Source: an uncultured Caryophanales bacterium | GTDB taxonomy: Bacteria; Bacillota_I; Bacilli_A; Acholeplasmatales; Anaeroplasmataceae | NCBI GenBank assembly: GCA_946626535.1 | Contig: CAMOUK010000013.1 | Span: 1 to 36,963, forward strand | DNA length: 36,963 nt | Direction of reading: 5' to 3' | Part shown: one piece after another, positions 16,181 through 24,874 of the stretch | How positions within the stretch are numbered: position 1 is the first letter of the stretch | Layout of the letters: every line of letters starts with the position of its first letter | Notes under the pieces: generated by a model | What the model saw: the letters and a program-made list of their open reading frames with translations, nothing else | The model's database searches: none | What the model was told of the DNA's origin: nothing | Translations under genes and position numbers: made by a program

Positions 16181-16653
16181 AGAAGAAAGTGATGGTAATA
16201 GGTATCATTTTATCCATTGTATGGATGGGTGTAATATTTTGGTTTTCATCTAGAAGCTCTAGCGAGCTTGATTTAAGAAATAGCTTTTTAGTTAAAATAG
16301 TATTAGATTTATTTTTTAAGAATTTTAATAGCTTACCACTTGATGAGCAAAATTTAATATTAAATAATATTTCGTTTTATTTATCAAAAAGTGCTCATTA
16401 TTTAGAATATGGGTTATTAGCATTATTACTGTTTATGGCCTTTATTTTAATTAAGAAAAGAGGCTTTAGATATTTATTTATAGAGCTTGTTGTTATTTTA
16501 TATGCGATAAGTGATGAGATACATCAGATATTTTCAAGTGGAAGAACACCTAGAAGTCTAGATGTTATGATAGATTCCTTAGGTGGATTAACTATGATTT
16601 TAGTAATTGAACTATTCATAACAATTATAGGAATGGTAAAAAAACATGATTGA
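16177..16653 (+). CDS. VanZ-like membrane protein 2
   Basis: This 158-residue tandem relative of the preceding gene has the same four-helix plan and the signature SDEIHQIFSSGRTPRSLDVMIDS shortened before the last helix. It starts inside the stop of VanZ 1 (ATGA) and overlaps the start of tatD by eight bases, so all three are translationally coupled. The two copies share the ends of their motifs (YLEYG/VLEYG, LIKKR) but differ in the extracytoplasmic loop. They therefore look like an old duplication and might work as a pair. Confidence 0.8.
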   Translation: MKKKVMVIGIILSIVWMGVIFWFSSRSSSELDLRNSFLVKIVLDLFFKNFNSLPLDEQNLILNNISFYLSKSAHYLEYGLLALLLFMAFILIKKRGFRYLFIELVVILYAISDEIHQIFSSGRTPRSLDVMIDSLGGLTMILVIELFITIIGMVKKHD

Positions 16654-17410
16654 TTCACATTCACATCTATTTGAAGAAGAATTTAATAATGATTTAGATG
16701 ATTGCATTAAAAGATGTAAGGAAAATAATGTTAAAAAAATAATGCTTGTTGGCTTTTCGAAAGAAACTAATAATAAGGCTTATGAGCTTTCCTTAAAATA
16801 CGATATATTTTGCCCTACAGCTGGTATTCATCCAGATGAGGCAGATAATATGTATGAGCAAAAGAAAGCCGATTTAATCGAATTTTTAAATAATCATAAG
16901 GTTTATGCGATTGGCGAATGTGGTCTTGATTATCACTGGACAAAGGATAATATTGATATTCAAAAGAATATATTTGAATTTCAATTAGATCTAGCCTCTA
17001 AGCTAGATTTACCTGTGATAATTCATATGAGAGACCGGACTCAAGATACCTACGATATTTTAAAAAAATATAAGGGTAAGGTAAGAGGCGTAATGCACTG
17101 CTATTCTGGTTCTTTAGAAATGGCATATGAATTTATTAAATTAGGCTTTTATATTTCTTTAGGTGGTCCTGTAACATTTAAAAACGCTAAGGAGCCTAAG
17201 GAGGTTGCTAAAAATATTCCTTTAGATAAATTATTAATTGAGACTGATTGTCCATTTTTAGCACCAACTCCATTTAGAGGAAAAAGAAATGAATCAAGCT
17301 ATGTTAAATATGTATTAGAGGAAATAGCAAGCTTAAGAAATATAAGCGTTCTTGAAGCAGAGCTTCAAACAGAAAAAAATACAGTTGAATTATTTAGGAT
17401 TAATATATGA
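16646..17410 (+). CDS. tatD: TatD-family metal-dependent deoxyribonuclease
   Basis: This 254-residue TIM-barrel hydrolase has the motifs IDSHSHL (metal-binding HxH), GECGLDYH, PVIIHMRD, HCYSGS and ETDCPFLAP. TatD family enzymes act as 3'-5' DNA exonucleases or on related substrates, and the bacterial in vivo role is debated. It overlaps VanZ 2 upstream and cinA downstream (four bases, ATGA). In Bacilli tatD is often found near metG and rsmI, and here it lies in the same operon as rsmI. Confidence 0.92.
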   Translation: MIDSHSHLFEEEFNNDLDDCIKRCKENNVKKIMLVGFSKETNNKAYELSLKYDIFCPTAGIHPDEADNMYEQKKADLIEFLNNHKVYAIGECGLDYHWTKDNIDIQKNIFEFQLDLASKLDLPVIIHMRDRTQDTYDILKKYKGKVRGVMHCYSGSLEMAYEFIKLGFYISLGGPVTFKNAKEPKEVAKNIPLDKLLIETDCPFLAPTPFRGKRNESSYVKYVLEEIASLRNISVLEAELQTEKNTVELFRINI

Positions 17411-17859
17411 ATATAATTGAAGCATTAAAAAAGCACAATTTAACAATTTCAACAGCTGAATCACTTACTGGTGGTATGATTGCATCAAGTATTTGTGATA
17501 TTAGTGGTGCATCTAATTATTTTAAGGGCTCTATAGTATCTTATACTAAGGAGACTAAGAATAAATTATTAGGCTTATCCTTAGAAGACATAGAAAAATA
17601 TGGTGTATATAGCTTTGAAACAGTTGAAGCGATGGCTTTAAGCATTAAGGAAAAAACTAATTCAAATATTGCAATTGCTACATCTGGTGTGGCAGGACCT
17701 GGTCCAGATGAAAATATTTTACCTGGAACGGTCTATTATTGTTTTGTAATTAATGATAAAATAATAAAAGATAAGAAATCTTTTATTGGAGATAGAAATA
17801 AAGTTAGAAAGGAAGCATCTATTTATGCTATCAATAAAGTAATAGAGCTTTTGGGATGA
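17407..17859 (+). CDS. pncC: CinA C-terminal-type nicotinamide-nucleotide amidase
   Basis: This 150-residue stand-alone CinA C-terminal domain has STAESLTGGMI (catalytic Ser/Thr region), GASNYFKGSIVSY and ATSGVAGPGP, all typical of PncC, which deamidates NMN to nicotinate mononucleotide and recycles pyridine nucleotides. The N-terminal MoaB-like domain of full CinA is absent, which is normal for this subgroup. It overlaps tatD by four bases and lies six bases before tmk. Confidence 0.88.
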   Translation: MNIIEALKKHNLTISTAESLTGGMIASSICDISGASNYFKGSIVSYTKETKNKLLGLSLEDIEKYGVYSFETVEAMALSIKEKTNSNIAIATSGVAGPGPDENILPGTVYYCFVINDKIIKDKKSFIGDRNKVRKEASIYAINKVIELLG

Positions 17860-17865
17860 TAATAT

Positions 17866-18501
17866 ATGGGATTAGACAAATTTATTACATTTGAAGGTGG
17901 AGAATGTAGTGGTAAAACTACAATTATAAATGAAATAATTAAAAAATTTGATGAATTAAATATTTCATATATTACAACAAGAGAACCAGGCGGAATTAGA
18001 ATTGCTGAAGATATTAGAAAAATAATTCTTGATGTCAATAATACTGAAATGACTAAGGAATGTGAGGCATTACTTTATGCGGCAAGCCGTATGCAGCATT
18101 TATCACAAAAGGTCATTCCAGCTATTAATGAAGGAAAGATAGTATTATGTGATAGATTTTTAGATTCAAGCTTAGTTTATCAGGGCTATGCTAGAGGAAT
18201 TGGAATTGAAAAGATTTTAAAGATTAATTCATTTGCCCTAGATTATTTACCAGGCTTAACATTATTTATCGATGTTACACCAGAGGTAGCATTAAAAAGA
18301 TTAGCTGGAAGATCTGGTAAGATTGATAGATTAGATTTAGAAGGAAAGAAATTCCATGAGGATGTATATAAGGGCTATTTAGAAATAGCTAAGATGTATC
18401 CAGATAGAATCGTTAGAATTAATGGTAATAACGCAGTTGAAGAAGTTATTAAGGACTGTTTAGAGGTAATATTTAATTATTTGAAAAAAATAGGTTTATA
18501 A
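17866..18501 (+). CDS. tmk: Thymidylate kinase
   Basis: This 211-residue enzyme converts dTMP to dTDP. It has the P-loop EGGECSGKTT, TREPGG, DRFLDSSLVYQG (the DR motif with substrate contacts) and a LID segment near RSGKIDRL. The P-loop carries Cys where Gly, Pro or Asp is usual (E-C-S-G-K), a mild oddity that leaves GKTT intact. It is followed one base later by holB, the classic tmk-holB order of Bacillota, but without yaaQ/darA and yaaR between them. Confidence 0.95.
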   Translation: MGLDKFITFEGGECSGKTTIINEIIKKFDELNISYITTREPGGIRIAEDIRKIILDVNNTEMTKECEALLYAASRMQHLSQKVIPAINEGKIVLCDRFLDSSLVYQGYARGIGIEKILKINSFALDYLPGLTLFIDVTPEVALKRLAGRSGKIDRLDLEGKKFHEDVYKGYLEIAKMYPDRIVRINGNNAVEEVIKDCLEVIFNYLKKIGL

Positions 18502-18502
18502 G

Positions 18503-19477
18503 ATGAGAATTGAAACAACAATTAAGGCACAAAGTAAAATATATGAGATGCTGAAAGCTTCAAAAATGAATAATAGATTATCGCATGCCTATTTGTTTTA
18601 TGGTGAAGAGGGTGTAGGAAAAAAGGAAATGGCATATGCCCTTGCAGCTTTATTATATTCAGATGGAAATGATATAGATTTTAATAGTGTTGATGTAGAA
18701 AACATATTATCTAATAATCATTTAAATGTTAACTATATATCTGTTGATGATGGTAAAAAGCTAATTTCAAAGGAACAGATAGATAGCTTACAGGAAGAAT
18801 ATTCTAAGACAAGCTTAGTTGAAGGTACAAGAATCTATATCATAGATGGTATAGATAAGGCTTCAAATGCTGCCCAAAATAGCTTATTAAAGTTTATTGA
18901 AGATCCAGATAATTTAGAACGGACAATAGGTATTTTTATCGCAACAGATTTAGCTAATGTTGCTTCAACTATTAAATCTAGATGTATCTTGCAGCATTTT
19001 ACAGCTATACCAAAGCTTGAATTAAAAAATATTTTAGCTGAAGATGGCTTATCAAAAATAGATGCATCCTTATCAGCAATTTTAACAAATGATATCGATG
19101 AGGCTAAGGGTATTGTTAGCTTAGAATATTTCTTAGAATTAAAAAATATATTCTTAGAATTTATCGATTTAAAAAATGAGAAGGATAAGACGTTATTTTA
19201 TTTAAAATATGTTAATACTTTTTCAAGAAATACATCAAGCTATATTGAAATAATGCTAAAGTGGACACTATCATTTTTAGAGGATACTATGGTCGCAAAC
19301 GAGACCCCTTCTAATTTGATTTTAGCTACGCTATATGATAAAATTATTTCATATAAAAACAAAAATATTAACAAGCTAGAAGGTAAAATAAAAAATACTT
19401 TATTGCTGTTTAATAGACTAAACGCGAACATAAGTGTAAAGAATATTTTCTTCGAATTAGTTAATAGTGTTATATAA
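18503..19477 (+). CDS. holB: DNA polymerase III delta-prime subunit
   Basis: This 324-residue AAA+ clamp-loader subunit has SHAYLFYGEEGVGKKEMA (P-loop), IYIIDGIDKASNAAQNSLLK (Walker B-like) and TIKSRCILQHF with the SRC motif. The typical zinc module between P-loop and Walker B is missing: the SRC cysteine is the only Cys in the protein. The C-terminal collar domain (about 215-324) is poorly conserved but of normal length. It is coupled to tmk and ends just before ricT. Confidence 0.88.
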   Translation: MRIETTIKAQSKIYEMLKASKMNNRLSHAYLFYGEEGVGKKEMAYALAALLYSDGNDIDFNSVDVENILSNNHLNVNYISVDDGKKLISKEQIDSLQEEYSKTSLVEGTRIYIIDGIDKASNAAQNSLLKFIEDPDNLERTIGIFIATDLANVASTIKSRCILQHFTAIPKLELKNILAEDGLSKIDASLSAILTNDIDEAKGIVSLEYFLELKNIFLEFIDLKNEKDKTLFYLKYVNTFSRNTSSYIEIMLKWTLSFLEDTMVANETPSNLILATLYDKIISYKNKNINKLEGKIKNTLLLFNRLNANISVKNIFFELVNSVI

Positions 19478-19493
19478 AAAAGAAGGTGTTAAT

Positions 19494-20351
19494 ATGAACG
19501 CAATAAGAGTTCAATTTAAGCCTCTTGGTAAAAAATATTTTTTTGGAACAGGAAAATATAATCTTAGCGATAAAACACCTGTTATTGTAAGCACAATAAG
19601 AGGACAGGAGCTAGGCTTTTGTGTTGGTAATGTTTTCGATATTGATGAAAGAGATTTAACATCAGAGCTAAAGGATGTTATAAGAATTGCGACTGAAGAT
19701 GACTTCAAGCAATACGAGCATAACAAATCTCTTGAGCCAGGGGTAGTTGAAAAAACTAAATATTATGCAAAAAAGAACAATATCGAAATGAAGGTACTTG
19801 ATGCTGAATATACTTTAGATTGTTCTAAGCTAATTATCAATTTTGAAGCTGATGGTAGAGTAGATTTTAGAGAATTAGTTAGAAATCTTGCAGAGGAATT
19901 CCACACAAGAATTGAATTAAGACAGGTTGGATCTCGTGATGGTGCTAAGGTTTTTGGTGGTATTGGTCCTTGTGGATTAATAGTCTGCTGTAAAACATTT
20001 ATCACAGAATTTGATAATGTTACAGTTAAGATGGCAAAAAATCAAAATCTAAGCCTTAATCCCCTTAAAATATCAGGTAATTGTGGTAAGCTATTATGCT
20101 GTATCAATTATGAAAATGACCTATATACTGAATTAAGAAGAGGTGCACCAGATACCGGTGATATAGTATCTACACCAGAAGGTGATGCAAAGGTACTATC
20201 TTGTGATATATTAAATGGAAATATTAAGGTAAAATTCCAAGCTGAAGAACCAACATTTGGTTATTATAAACTAGATCAGGTTAAGCTTATAAAGAAGAAA
20301 CAATCAAATCCAAAGCGTGAAGAGGATGTAGAAGATGCCCTTAGTTTGTAA
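19494..20351 (+). CDS. ricT: PSP1-domain protein RicT (YaaT), Y-complex subunit
   Basis: This protein of about 285 residues has the PSP1 C-terminal region (DGRVDFRELVRNLAEEF) and two Cys-x4-Cys-Cys clusters, GPCGLIVCC and GNCGKLLCC, the iron-sulphur ligand pattern of RicT. In B. subtilis RicT joins RicA and RicF in a complex that promotes mRNA maturation by RNase Y and affects competence, sporulation and biofilm. The start is ATG 19494 with AGAAGGTG eight bases or less upstream. The in-frame GTG 19467 would overlap holB and lacks a ribosome-binding site. It overlaps trmN6 by 17 bases. Confidence 0.88.
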   Translation: MNAIRVQFKPLGKKYFFGTGKYNLSDKTPVIVSTIRGQELGFCVGNVFDIDERDLTSELKDVIRIATEDDFKQYEHNKSLEPGVVEKTKYYAKKNNIEMKVLDAEYTLDCSKLIINFEADGRVDFRELVRNLAEEFHTRIELRQVGSRDGAKVFGGIGPCGLIVCCKTFITEFDNVTVKMAKNQNLSLNPLKISGNCGKLLCCINYENDLYTELRRGAPDTGDIVSTPEGDAKVLSCDILNGNIKVKFQAEEPTFGYYKLDQVKLIKKKQSNPKREEDVEDALSL

Positions 20352-21066
20352 TGAGCTATTAGGAAGACCACTACTTAAGATATATCAGGATCCAGATTCA
20401 TTTAATTTTTCTACAGATTCAATGCTTCTAGCTGATTTTGCATCAATTCCAGCTAGGGTAAAAAATATCTGTGATTTATGTACTGGTAATGCTCCAATAC
20501 CTCTATATTTTAGTCTAAGAACAAAGGCTAAGATAATAGGTGTAGAGGTGCAGGAGCACTCATATGATTTAGCAATTAAATCAGTTGAAGAAAATAAGCT
20601 AGAAAATCAAATTGAAATTATAAATGATAATTTAATTAATATATCAGAAAAAATAGGAAAAAATAAATTTGATTTAGTAACCTGTAATCCTCCTTTTTTC
20701 AAGGTAGGTAATAATAGAATAAATCCTAATGATGCTAAAGCTGTTGCTCGTCATGAAATACTTGCAAATTTAGATGATATAGTAAAAGAGGCAGCAAGGC
20801 TATTAAATTCAAAGGGTATATTTTCTATGGTACATAGACCAGATAGATTATTAGAAATCTTAGATACCTTTAGAAAATATAAGATTGAACCAAAAAGATT
20901 ACAATTTATCTATCCAAAGCCTAATAGTCAGTGTAATACTATACTAATTGAGGGTGTAAAGGATGGAGCTAGTGGATTAAAAATTTTAGAGCCTATATTC
21001 GTTTATGATGAAAATAACGAATGGACTAAAAAGATAAAAGAAATATACAATTTTGAAAGGAGCTAA
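20335..21066 (+). CDS. trmN6: tRNA1(Val) adenine-37 N6-methyltransferase family protein
   Basis: This 243-residue SAM-dependent methyltransferase of the YabB/TrmN6 family has CDLCTGNAPIPL (motif I, SAM loop), GVEVQEHS (acidic motif II end), and NPPFFKVG, the (N/D)PPF/Y catalytic signature of N6-adenine or N5-glutamine methylases. It lies between ricT and rsmI, as in the B. subtilis yaaT-yabA-yabB-yazA-rsmI order. ATG 20335 lies inside the end of ricT, with AGAGGATG upstream. The exact tRNA target is inferred from family and context. Confidence 0.85.
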   Translation: MPLVCNELLGRPLLKIYQDPDSFNFSTDSMLLADFASIPARVKNICDLCTGNAPIPLYFSLRTKAKIIGVEVQEHSYDLAIKSVEENKLENQIEIINDNLINISEKIGKNKFDLVTCNPPFFKVGNNRINPNDAKAVARHEILANLDDIVKEAARLLNSKGIFSMVHRPDRLLEILDTFRKYKIEPKRLQFIYPKPNSQCNTILIEGVKDGASGLKILEPIFVYDENNEWTKKIKEIYNFERS

Positions 21067-21071
21067 TTGTT

Positions 21072-21479
21072 ATGTTTTTAAGTTTATTAAACAAAAAGGA
21101 AATGCTTAAGTTCTTAGATTTAGCCATCTATATGGTTGATATCGATGGCGAGCCAACTGAGGTAGAAACTAAGGTTCTTAAGAAAATGATCAATGAGGTT
21201 GATGCTGTTAAGGATGAATACTCATTTAGAAGAACTGATACTATTGAAAATACAATTAAGTATTTTATGGATACAAATTCAGTTGTTAAAAATATCGTAT
21301 ATTTAAATTTAGTTGTTATTTCTATGGAAGATGATTTATATAATACATCTGAATTACTTTTCCTTGAACAAATTCAAAAGAAATTTGAAATTTCAGCTGA
21401 TAAGAGAAGAGAATTAATCTCTTTAGTTTATGCTGATAGAGATTTAAAAGAAAAAGGAATTAGAATCATTAAGAACTAA
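21072..21479 (+). CDS. TerB-like helical acidic protein
   Basis: This 135-residue all-helical soluble protein has an opening FLDLAIYMVDIDGEPTEVE resembling the acidic metal-binding loop of TerB-type tellurite-resistance domains. A second acidic helix carries EDDLYNTSELLF. No cysteine or membrane segment is present. It sits where B. subtilis has yazA between yabB and rsmI, is preceded by GAAAGGAG, and its stop overlaps the rsmI start by one base, so expression is coupled to rRNA/tRNA modification genes. The function is not known, and the TerB assignment rests on pattern alone. Confidence 0.5.
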   Translation: MFLSLLNKKEMLKFLDLAIYMVDIDGEPTEVETKVLKKMINEVDAVKDEYSFRRTDTIENTIKYFMDTNSVVKNIVYLNLVVISMEDDLYNTSELLFLEQIQKKFEISADKRRELISLVYADRDLKEKGIRIIKN

Positions 21480-22321
21480 TGAGAATTAAAAGCTTTGATA
21501 ATAAAAATGTATTATATTTAGTAGCAACTCCAATTGGAAATTTGGCTGATATAACACTTAGAGCTTTAGAAATATTAAAATCTGTAGATATTATCTATGC
21601 TGAGGATACTAGAAATTCATTAGTTCTTTTAAAGCATTATAATATCACTACTCATTTAGAAAGCTATCATAACTATAATGAGGAAGAAAAGACTGATTTA
21701 ATAATTAATCAATTAAAGGATGGTATGAATATTGCCATTATTTCTGATGCAGGTTTACCAGTAATATCTGATCCTGGCTTTAAGATTGTTAAAAAGGCAA
21801 GAGAGCTAGGCTATCCAGTTTCAACTATTCCTGGTGCCTCTGCTGGTATTTCAGCTTTAATTTCATCCGGTCTTGCACCACTACCATATACATTCTATGG
21901 CTTTTTAGATTCAAAGGAATCAAAAAGAAAGACTGAATTAAATGACCTAAAATATCTTAAGCATACTATTATATTTTATGAGGCACCTCATAGAATATTT
22001 GAGACATTAAATGATATGCTTGAGGTTTTAGGTGATAGAAATGTTGTTTTAGCTAGAGAATTAACTAAGAAATTTGAAGAATATATCATTGGAAATATTT
22101 CTGATATTTTAAAGGAAGATTCTATTAAAGGCGAAATAGTGTTAATGGTAGAAGGCTATAAGGAAGAAAAGGAAGAAAATGTTTCTTATAATGAAAAAAT
22201 TGATGAGCTAATTAATTTAGGCTATAAGCCAAATGATGCCATCAAGGAAGTTGCGAAGATGTATAATACCGATAAAAAGGAATTATATAAGGAATACGTA
22301 AACTATAAAAATAAGGAATAA
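21479..22321 (+). CDS. rsmI: 16S rRNA cytidine-1402 2'-O-methyltransferase
   Basis: This 280-residue tetrapyrrole-methylase-fold enzyme has LYLVATPIGNLADITLRALE, AEDTRNS, ISDAGLPVISDPG and PGASAGISALISSGL, which are diagnostic for RsmI. It methylates the ribose of C1402 in the 16S P-site region. The C-terminal extension includes a helical tail of about 40 residues. ATG overlaps the previous stop (TAATG). Confidence 0.95.
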   Translation: MRIKSFDNKNVLYLVATPIGNLADITLRALEILKSVDIIYAEDTRNSLVLLKHYNITTHLESYHNYNEEEKTDLIINQLKDGMNIAIISDAGLPVISDPGFKIVKKARELGYPVSTIPGASAGISALISSGLAPLPYTFYGFLDSKESKRKTELNDLKYLKHTIIFYEAPHRIFETLNDMLEVLGDRNVVLARELTKKFEEYIIGNISDILKEDSIKGEIVLMVEGYKEEKEENVSYNEKIDELINLGYKPNDAIKEVAKMYNTDKKELYKEYVNYKNKE

Positions 22322-22325
22322 ATAT

Positions 22326-22847
22326 ATGAAAAAGGGATATAAAGCACTTGAAAAGGATAATATCTTAGAAAGTGTTGATTATGATAAATTAATGTACATG
22401 ATTGATAATTTTGGAACTGGTTTATTCTTAATTGGTGGTCCTTGGTGTAAGAATTGTCAAGCAATTGTTCCTATCTTAGATGAGATAGGTAAAAACGCAG
22501 GCCTAGATGTTATCTATACTTATGATCCAAGATTTATCGATGTGTTCGGTGAAGAAAATGACTTAAGAGACTGTAAGTCATTAGAAATTAAATTAAAATA
22601 TTATGCGATAGTTGAAAAGCTTGGCTTTAAGTCAGAAGAATTAGTTAAGGATACCTTAATTCCAAGAATTCATGTACCATTTATCTTCGGCTTAAGAAAT
22701 GGTAGCTGTGTAGGCTATTATTCAGTTGAGGTATTAAAGGAGCATAATAGATTATTAGACGAAAATAAGAAGGATAGAACTATCGATATTATTCACAATG
22801 TTGATGAGATAATATCTAAGATTAAAATTGATTCTAACTTACTATAA
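22326..22847 (+). CDS. Thioredoxin-like protein
   Basis: This 173-residue protein has a thioredoxin-fold active site GGPWCKNCQAIVPIL (WCxxC) near residue 40 and a candidate cis-proline segment RIHVPFIFG near 120. An insertion of about 50 residues separates the active site from the cis-Pro, so it is larger than a housekeeping thioredoxin. No signal peptide is present. It lies four bases after rsmI and is the last gene of the long operon. The substrate is unknown. Confidence 0.75.
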   Translation: MKKGYKALEKDNILESVDYDKLMYMIDNFGTGLFLIGGPWCKNCQAIVPILDEIGKNAGLDVIYTYDPRFIDVFGEENDLRDCKSLEIKLKYYAIVEKLGFKSEELVKDTLIPRIHVPFIFGLRNGSCVGYYSVEVLKEHNRLLDENKKDRTIDIIHNVDEIISKIKIDSNLL

Positions 22848-22857
22848 AAATTAAATG

Positions 22858-22898
22858 AGATGTTTAAATCTATGATTTAACATCTTATTTTCTTTTTT
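22858..22898 (+). terminator. Terminator of the long housekeeping operon
   Basis: A long stem AGATGTTTAAATC/GATTTAACATCT with one bulge and a TAT loop is followed by TATTTTCTTTTTT. Confidence 0.8.
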
Positions 22899-22907
22899 AA
22901 TTGTCTA

Positions 22908-22916
22908 TGGTATAAT
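22908..22916 (+). promoter_or_regulatory. Extended -10 promoter of metG
   Basis: TGGTATAAT is a perfect extended -10 with no clear -35. The start is predicted near 22923, leaving a leader of about 20 bases. That is too short for a T-box or SAM riboswitch. Confidence 0.6.
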
Positions 22917-22941
22917 GTACAAACGTTAGGAGATGTTTATA

Positions 22942-24873
22942 TTGAGTAAAAAATTTTATTTAACAACCGCAATTGCATATACATCATCTAAGCCTCATAT
23001 CGGTAACGTATATGAAGCTATTTTAGCTGATTGCATTGTAAGATATAAGAAGAAGGATGGATTTGATACTCACTTCCAAACAGGAACAGATGAGCATGGC
23101 TTAAAAATCCAACAAAAGGCAGAAAAAATGGGTATTTCTCCTAAGGCTCACGTAGACCACGTTTCTCAAGAGCTTAAGGATACATATAAGCTAATGAATG
23201 TTGATTTCGATCATTTCATTAGAACAACTGATGATTACCATGAGAAGGAGGTTGCTAAAGCATTTGAAAAGATGCTTGCTAAAGGCGACATCTATAAGGG
23301 TAAATATGAAGGTTATTACTGTGTAGATTGTGAAACATATTTCACAGAGAAGGATTTAGTAGATGGCTGCTGTCCTGAATGTGGTGCAAAGGTTTCTAAA
23401 AATAGTGAGGAATGCTATTTCTTAAGATTAGAAAAATATAGACCACAGCTATTAAAGCACATTGAGGAACATCCAGATTTCATTCAACCTGAATCTAGAA
23501 AGAATGAAATGATTAATAATTTCTTAAAGAACCCAATTCCTGATCTATGTGTTTCAAGAACATCATTTACTTGGGGTATTAAGGTTTTATCAGATCCAAA
23601 ACATGTAATATATGTTTGGATTGATGCTTTATTAAATTATTTAACTGGTATCGGCTATCATGTTGATGGTAAGAACGATGAAATGTTTGATAAATATTGG
23701 CCAGCTGATGTACATCTAATTGGTAAGGATATTTTAAGATTCCATACAATTTATTGGCCTATTATGCTAATGAGCTTAGGTGTTCCTCTACCTAAGAAGG
23801 TATTTGGTCACCCATGGATTTTAATGAACCATAATAAGATGTCTAAATCTAAGGGTAATGTAATATATGCAGATCAATTAACAAATATTTTTGGTGTTGA
23901 TGCTGTTAGATATTATGTATTACATGAAATTCCTTTTGCAGCTGATGGTAATTTAACATATGAGCTTGTTTGTGAAAGAACAAATTCAGATTTAGCTAAT
24001 ACATATGGTAATTTAGTTTCAAGAACAATCGCAATGGTTAAAAAATACTTTGGCGATGAACAAATCTATAAATCTGAAAAGACAGAATTTGATGATAATT
24101 TAGTTGATACATTTAAGAATGCTTGCGTTAAATATAAAGAAGCAATGGATAATTATAAGGTTGCTGATGGCTTAGAGGAAGCTATGAAGGCTTTAAGAGC
24201 TGCCAACAAGTATATCGATGAAACTGCTCCTTGGGTTTTAGCTAAGGATGAAGCTAAGAAGGAAACATTAAGAAATGTATTATATAACCTTTTAGAGGCA
24301 ATTAGATTAGGTACAGTATTACTTGAGCCTGCAATTCCTGAAACTGCAGCTAAGGTATATAAGGCATTAGGTACTAATTTAGTTTCATTTGATGATTTAG
24401 AATTTGGTAAGGTTGATAAGTATTTAGTATCACCTTGTGAAATTTTATTTAAGAGATTAGATGTAAATAAGGATGTAATGGATGTAGTTTTAGCTAATGA
24501 GGCAAAGGCATCAGTAAAAGAGGAAGTAAAAGAAGAGCCTAAGAAGCCTGAAATCACTTATGATGATTTTGATAAGCTAGATTTAGGCGTAGGTAAAATT
24601 ATTGAGGCAAAGGCTCATCCAAAGGCTGATAAGTTATTAATTTTCAAGGTTGATTTAGGTAATGAGGTTAGACAAATCATTTCTGGTATTGCTAAATGGT
24701 ATAAGCCAGAGGATTTAGTTGGATATAAGGTTATCGTTGTTAAGAACTTAGCACCTAGAAAGCTAAGAGGAGAAGAGTCACAAGGTATGCTTCTTTGTGC
24801 TTCTGATAAGGATGATAATAAGTTAGAATTGATTCAAATTAAGGACTTAGAGCCAGGAGATATTGTTTCTTAA
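22942..24873 (+). CDS. metG: Methionyl-tRNA synthetase with C-terminal tRNA-binding domain
   Basis: This class Ia synthetase of about 643 residues has SKPHIGN as the HIGH motif, KMSKSKGNV, and a zinc knuckle CVDC...CCPEC. An anticodon-binding helical domain follows, and a C-terminal OB-fold tRNA-binding domain (about 535-643, KLDLGVGKIIEAKAHPKADK) normally dimerises. The start is TTG 22942, nine bases behind AGGAG (22928-22932). The in-frame ATG 22933 lies directly against that ribosome-binding site and is unlikely to be used. No leader regulation is visible. Confidence 0.93.
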   Translation: MSKKFYLTTAIAYTSSKPHIGNVYEAILADCIVRYKKKDGFDTHFQTGTDEHGLKIQQKAEKMGISPKAHVDHVSQELKDTYKLMNVDFDHFIRTTDDYHEKEVAKAFEKMLAKGDIYKGKYEGYYCVDCETYFTEKDLVDGCCPECGAKVSKNSEECYFLRLEKYRPQLLKHIEEHPDFIQPESRKNEMINNFLKNPIPDLCVSRTSFTWGIKVLSDPKHVIYVWIDALLNYLTGIGYHVDGKNDEMFDKYWPADVHLIGKDILRFHTIYWPIMLMSLGVPLPKKVFGHPWILMNHNKMSKSKGNVIYADQLTNIFGVDAVRYYVLHEIPFAADGNLTYELVCERTNSDLANTYGNLVSRTIAMVKKYFGDEQIYKSEKTEFDDNLVDTFKNACVKYKEAMDNYKVADGLEEAMKALRAANKYIDETAPWVLAKDEAKKETLRNVLYNLLEAIRLGTVLLEPAIPETAAKVYKALGTNLVSFDDLEFGKVDKYLVSPCEILFKRLDVNKDVMDVVLANEAKASVKEEVKEEPKKPEITYDDFDKLDLGVGKIIEAKAHPKADKLLIFKVDLGNEVRQIISGIAKWYKPEDLVGYKVIVVKNLAPRKLRGEESQGMLLCASDKDDNKLELIQIKDLEPGDIVS

Positions 24874-24874
24874 T

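Noticed and set aside
15686..16653. Glycopeptide-resistance cassette
   Set aside because: Only VanZ-like proteins occur; vanHAX or regulator genes are absent, and the context is a housekeeping operon.
22899..22941. T-box or SAM riboswitch before metG
   Set aside because: The leader predicted from the extended -10 is only about 20 bases, and no T-box sequence is present.
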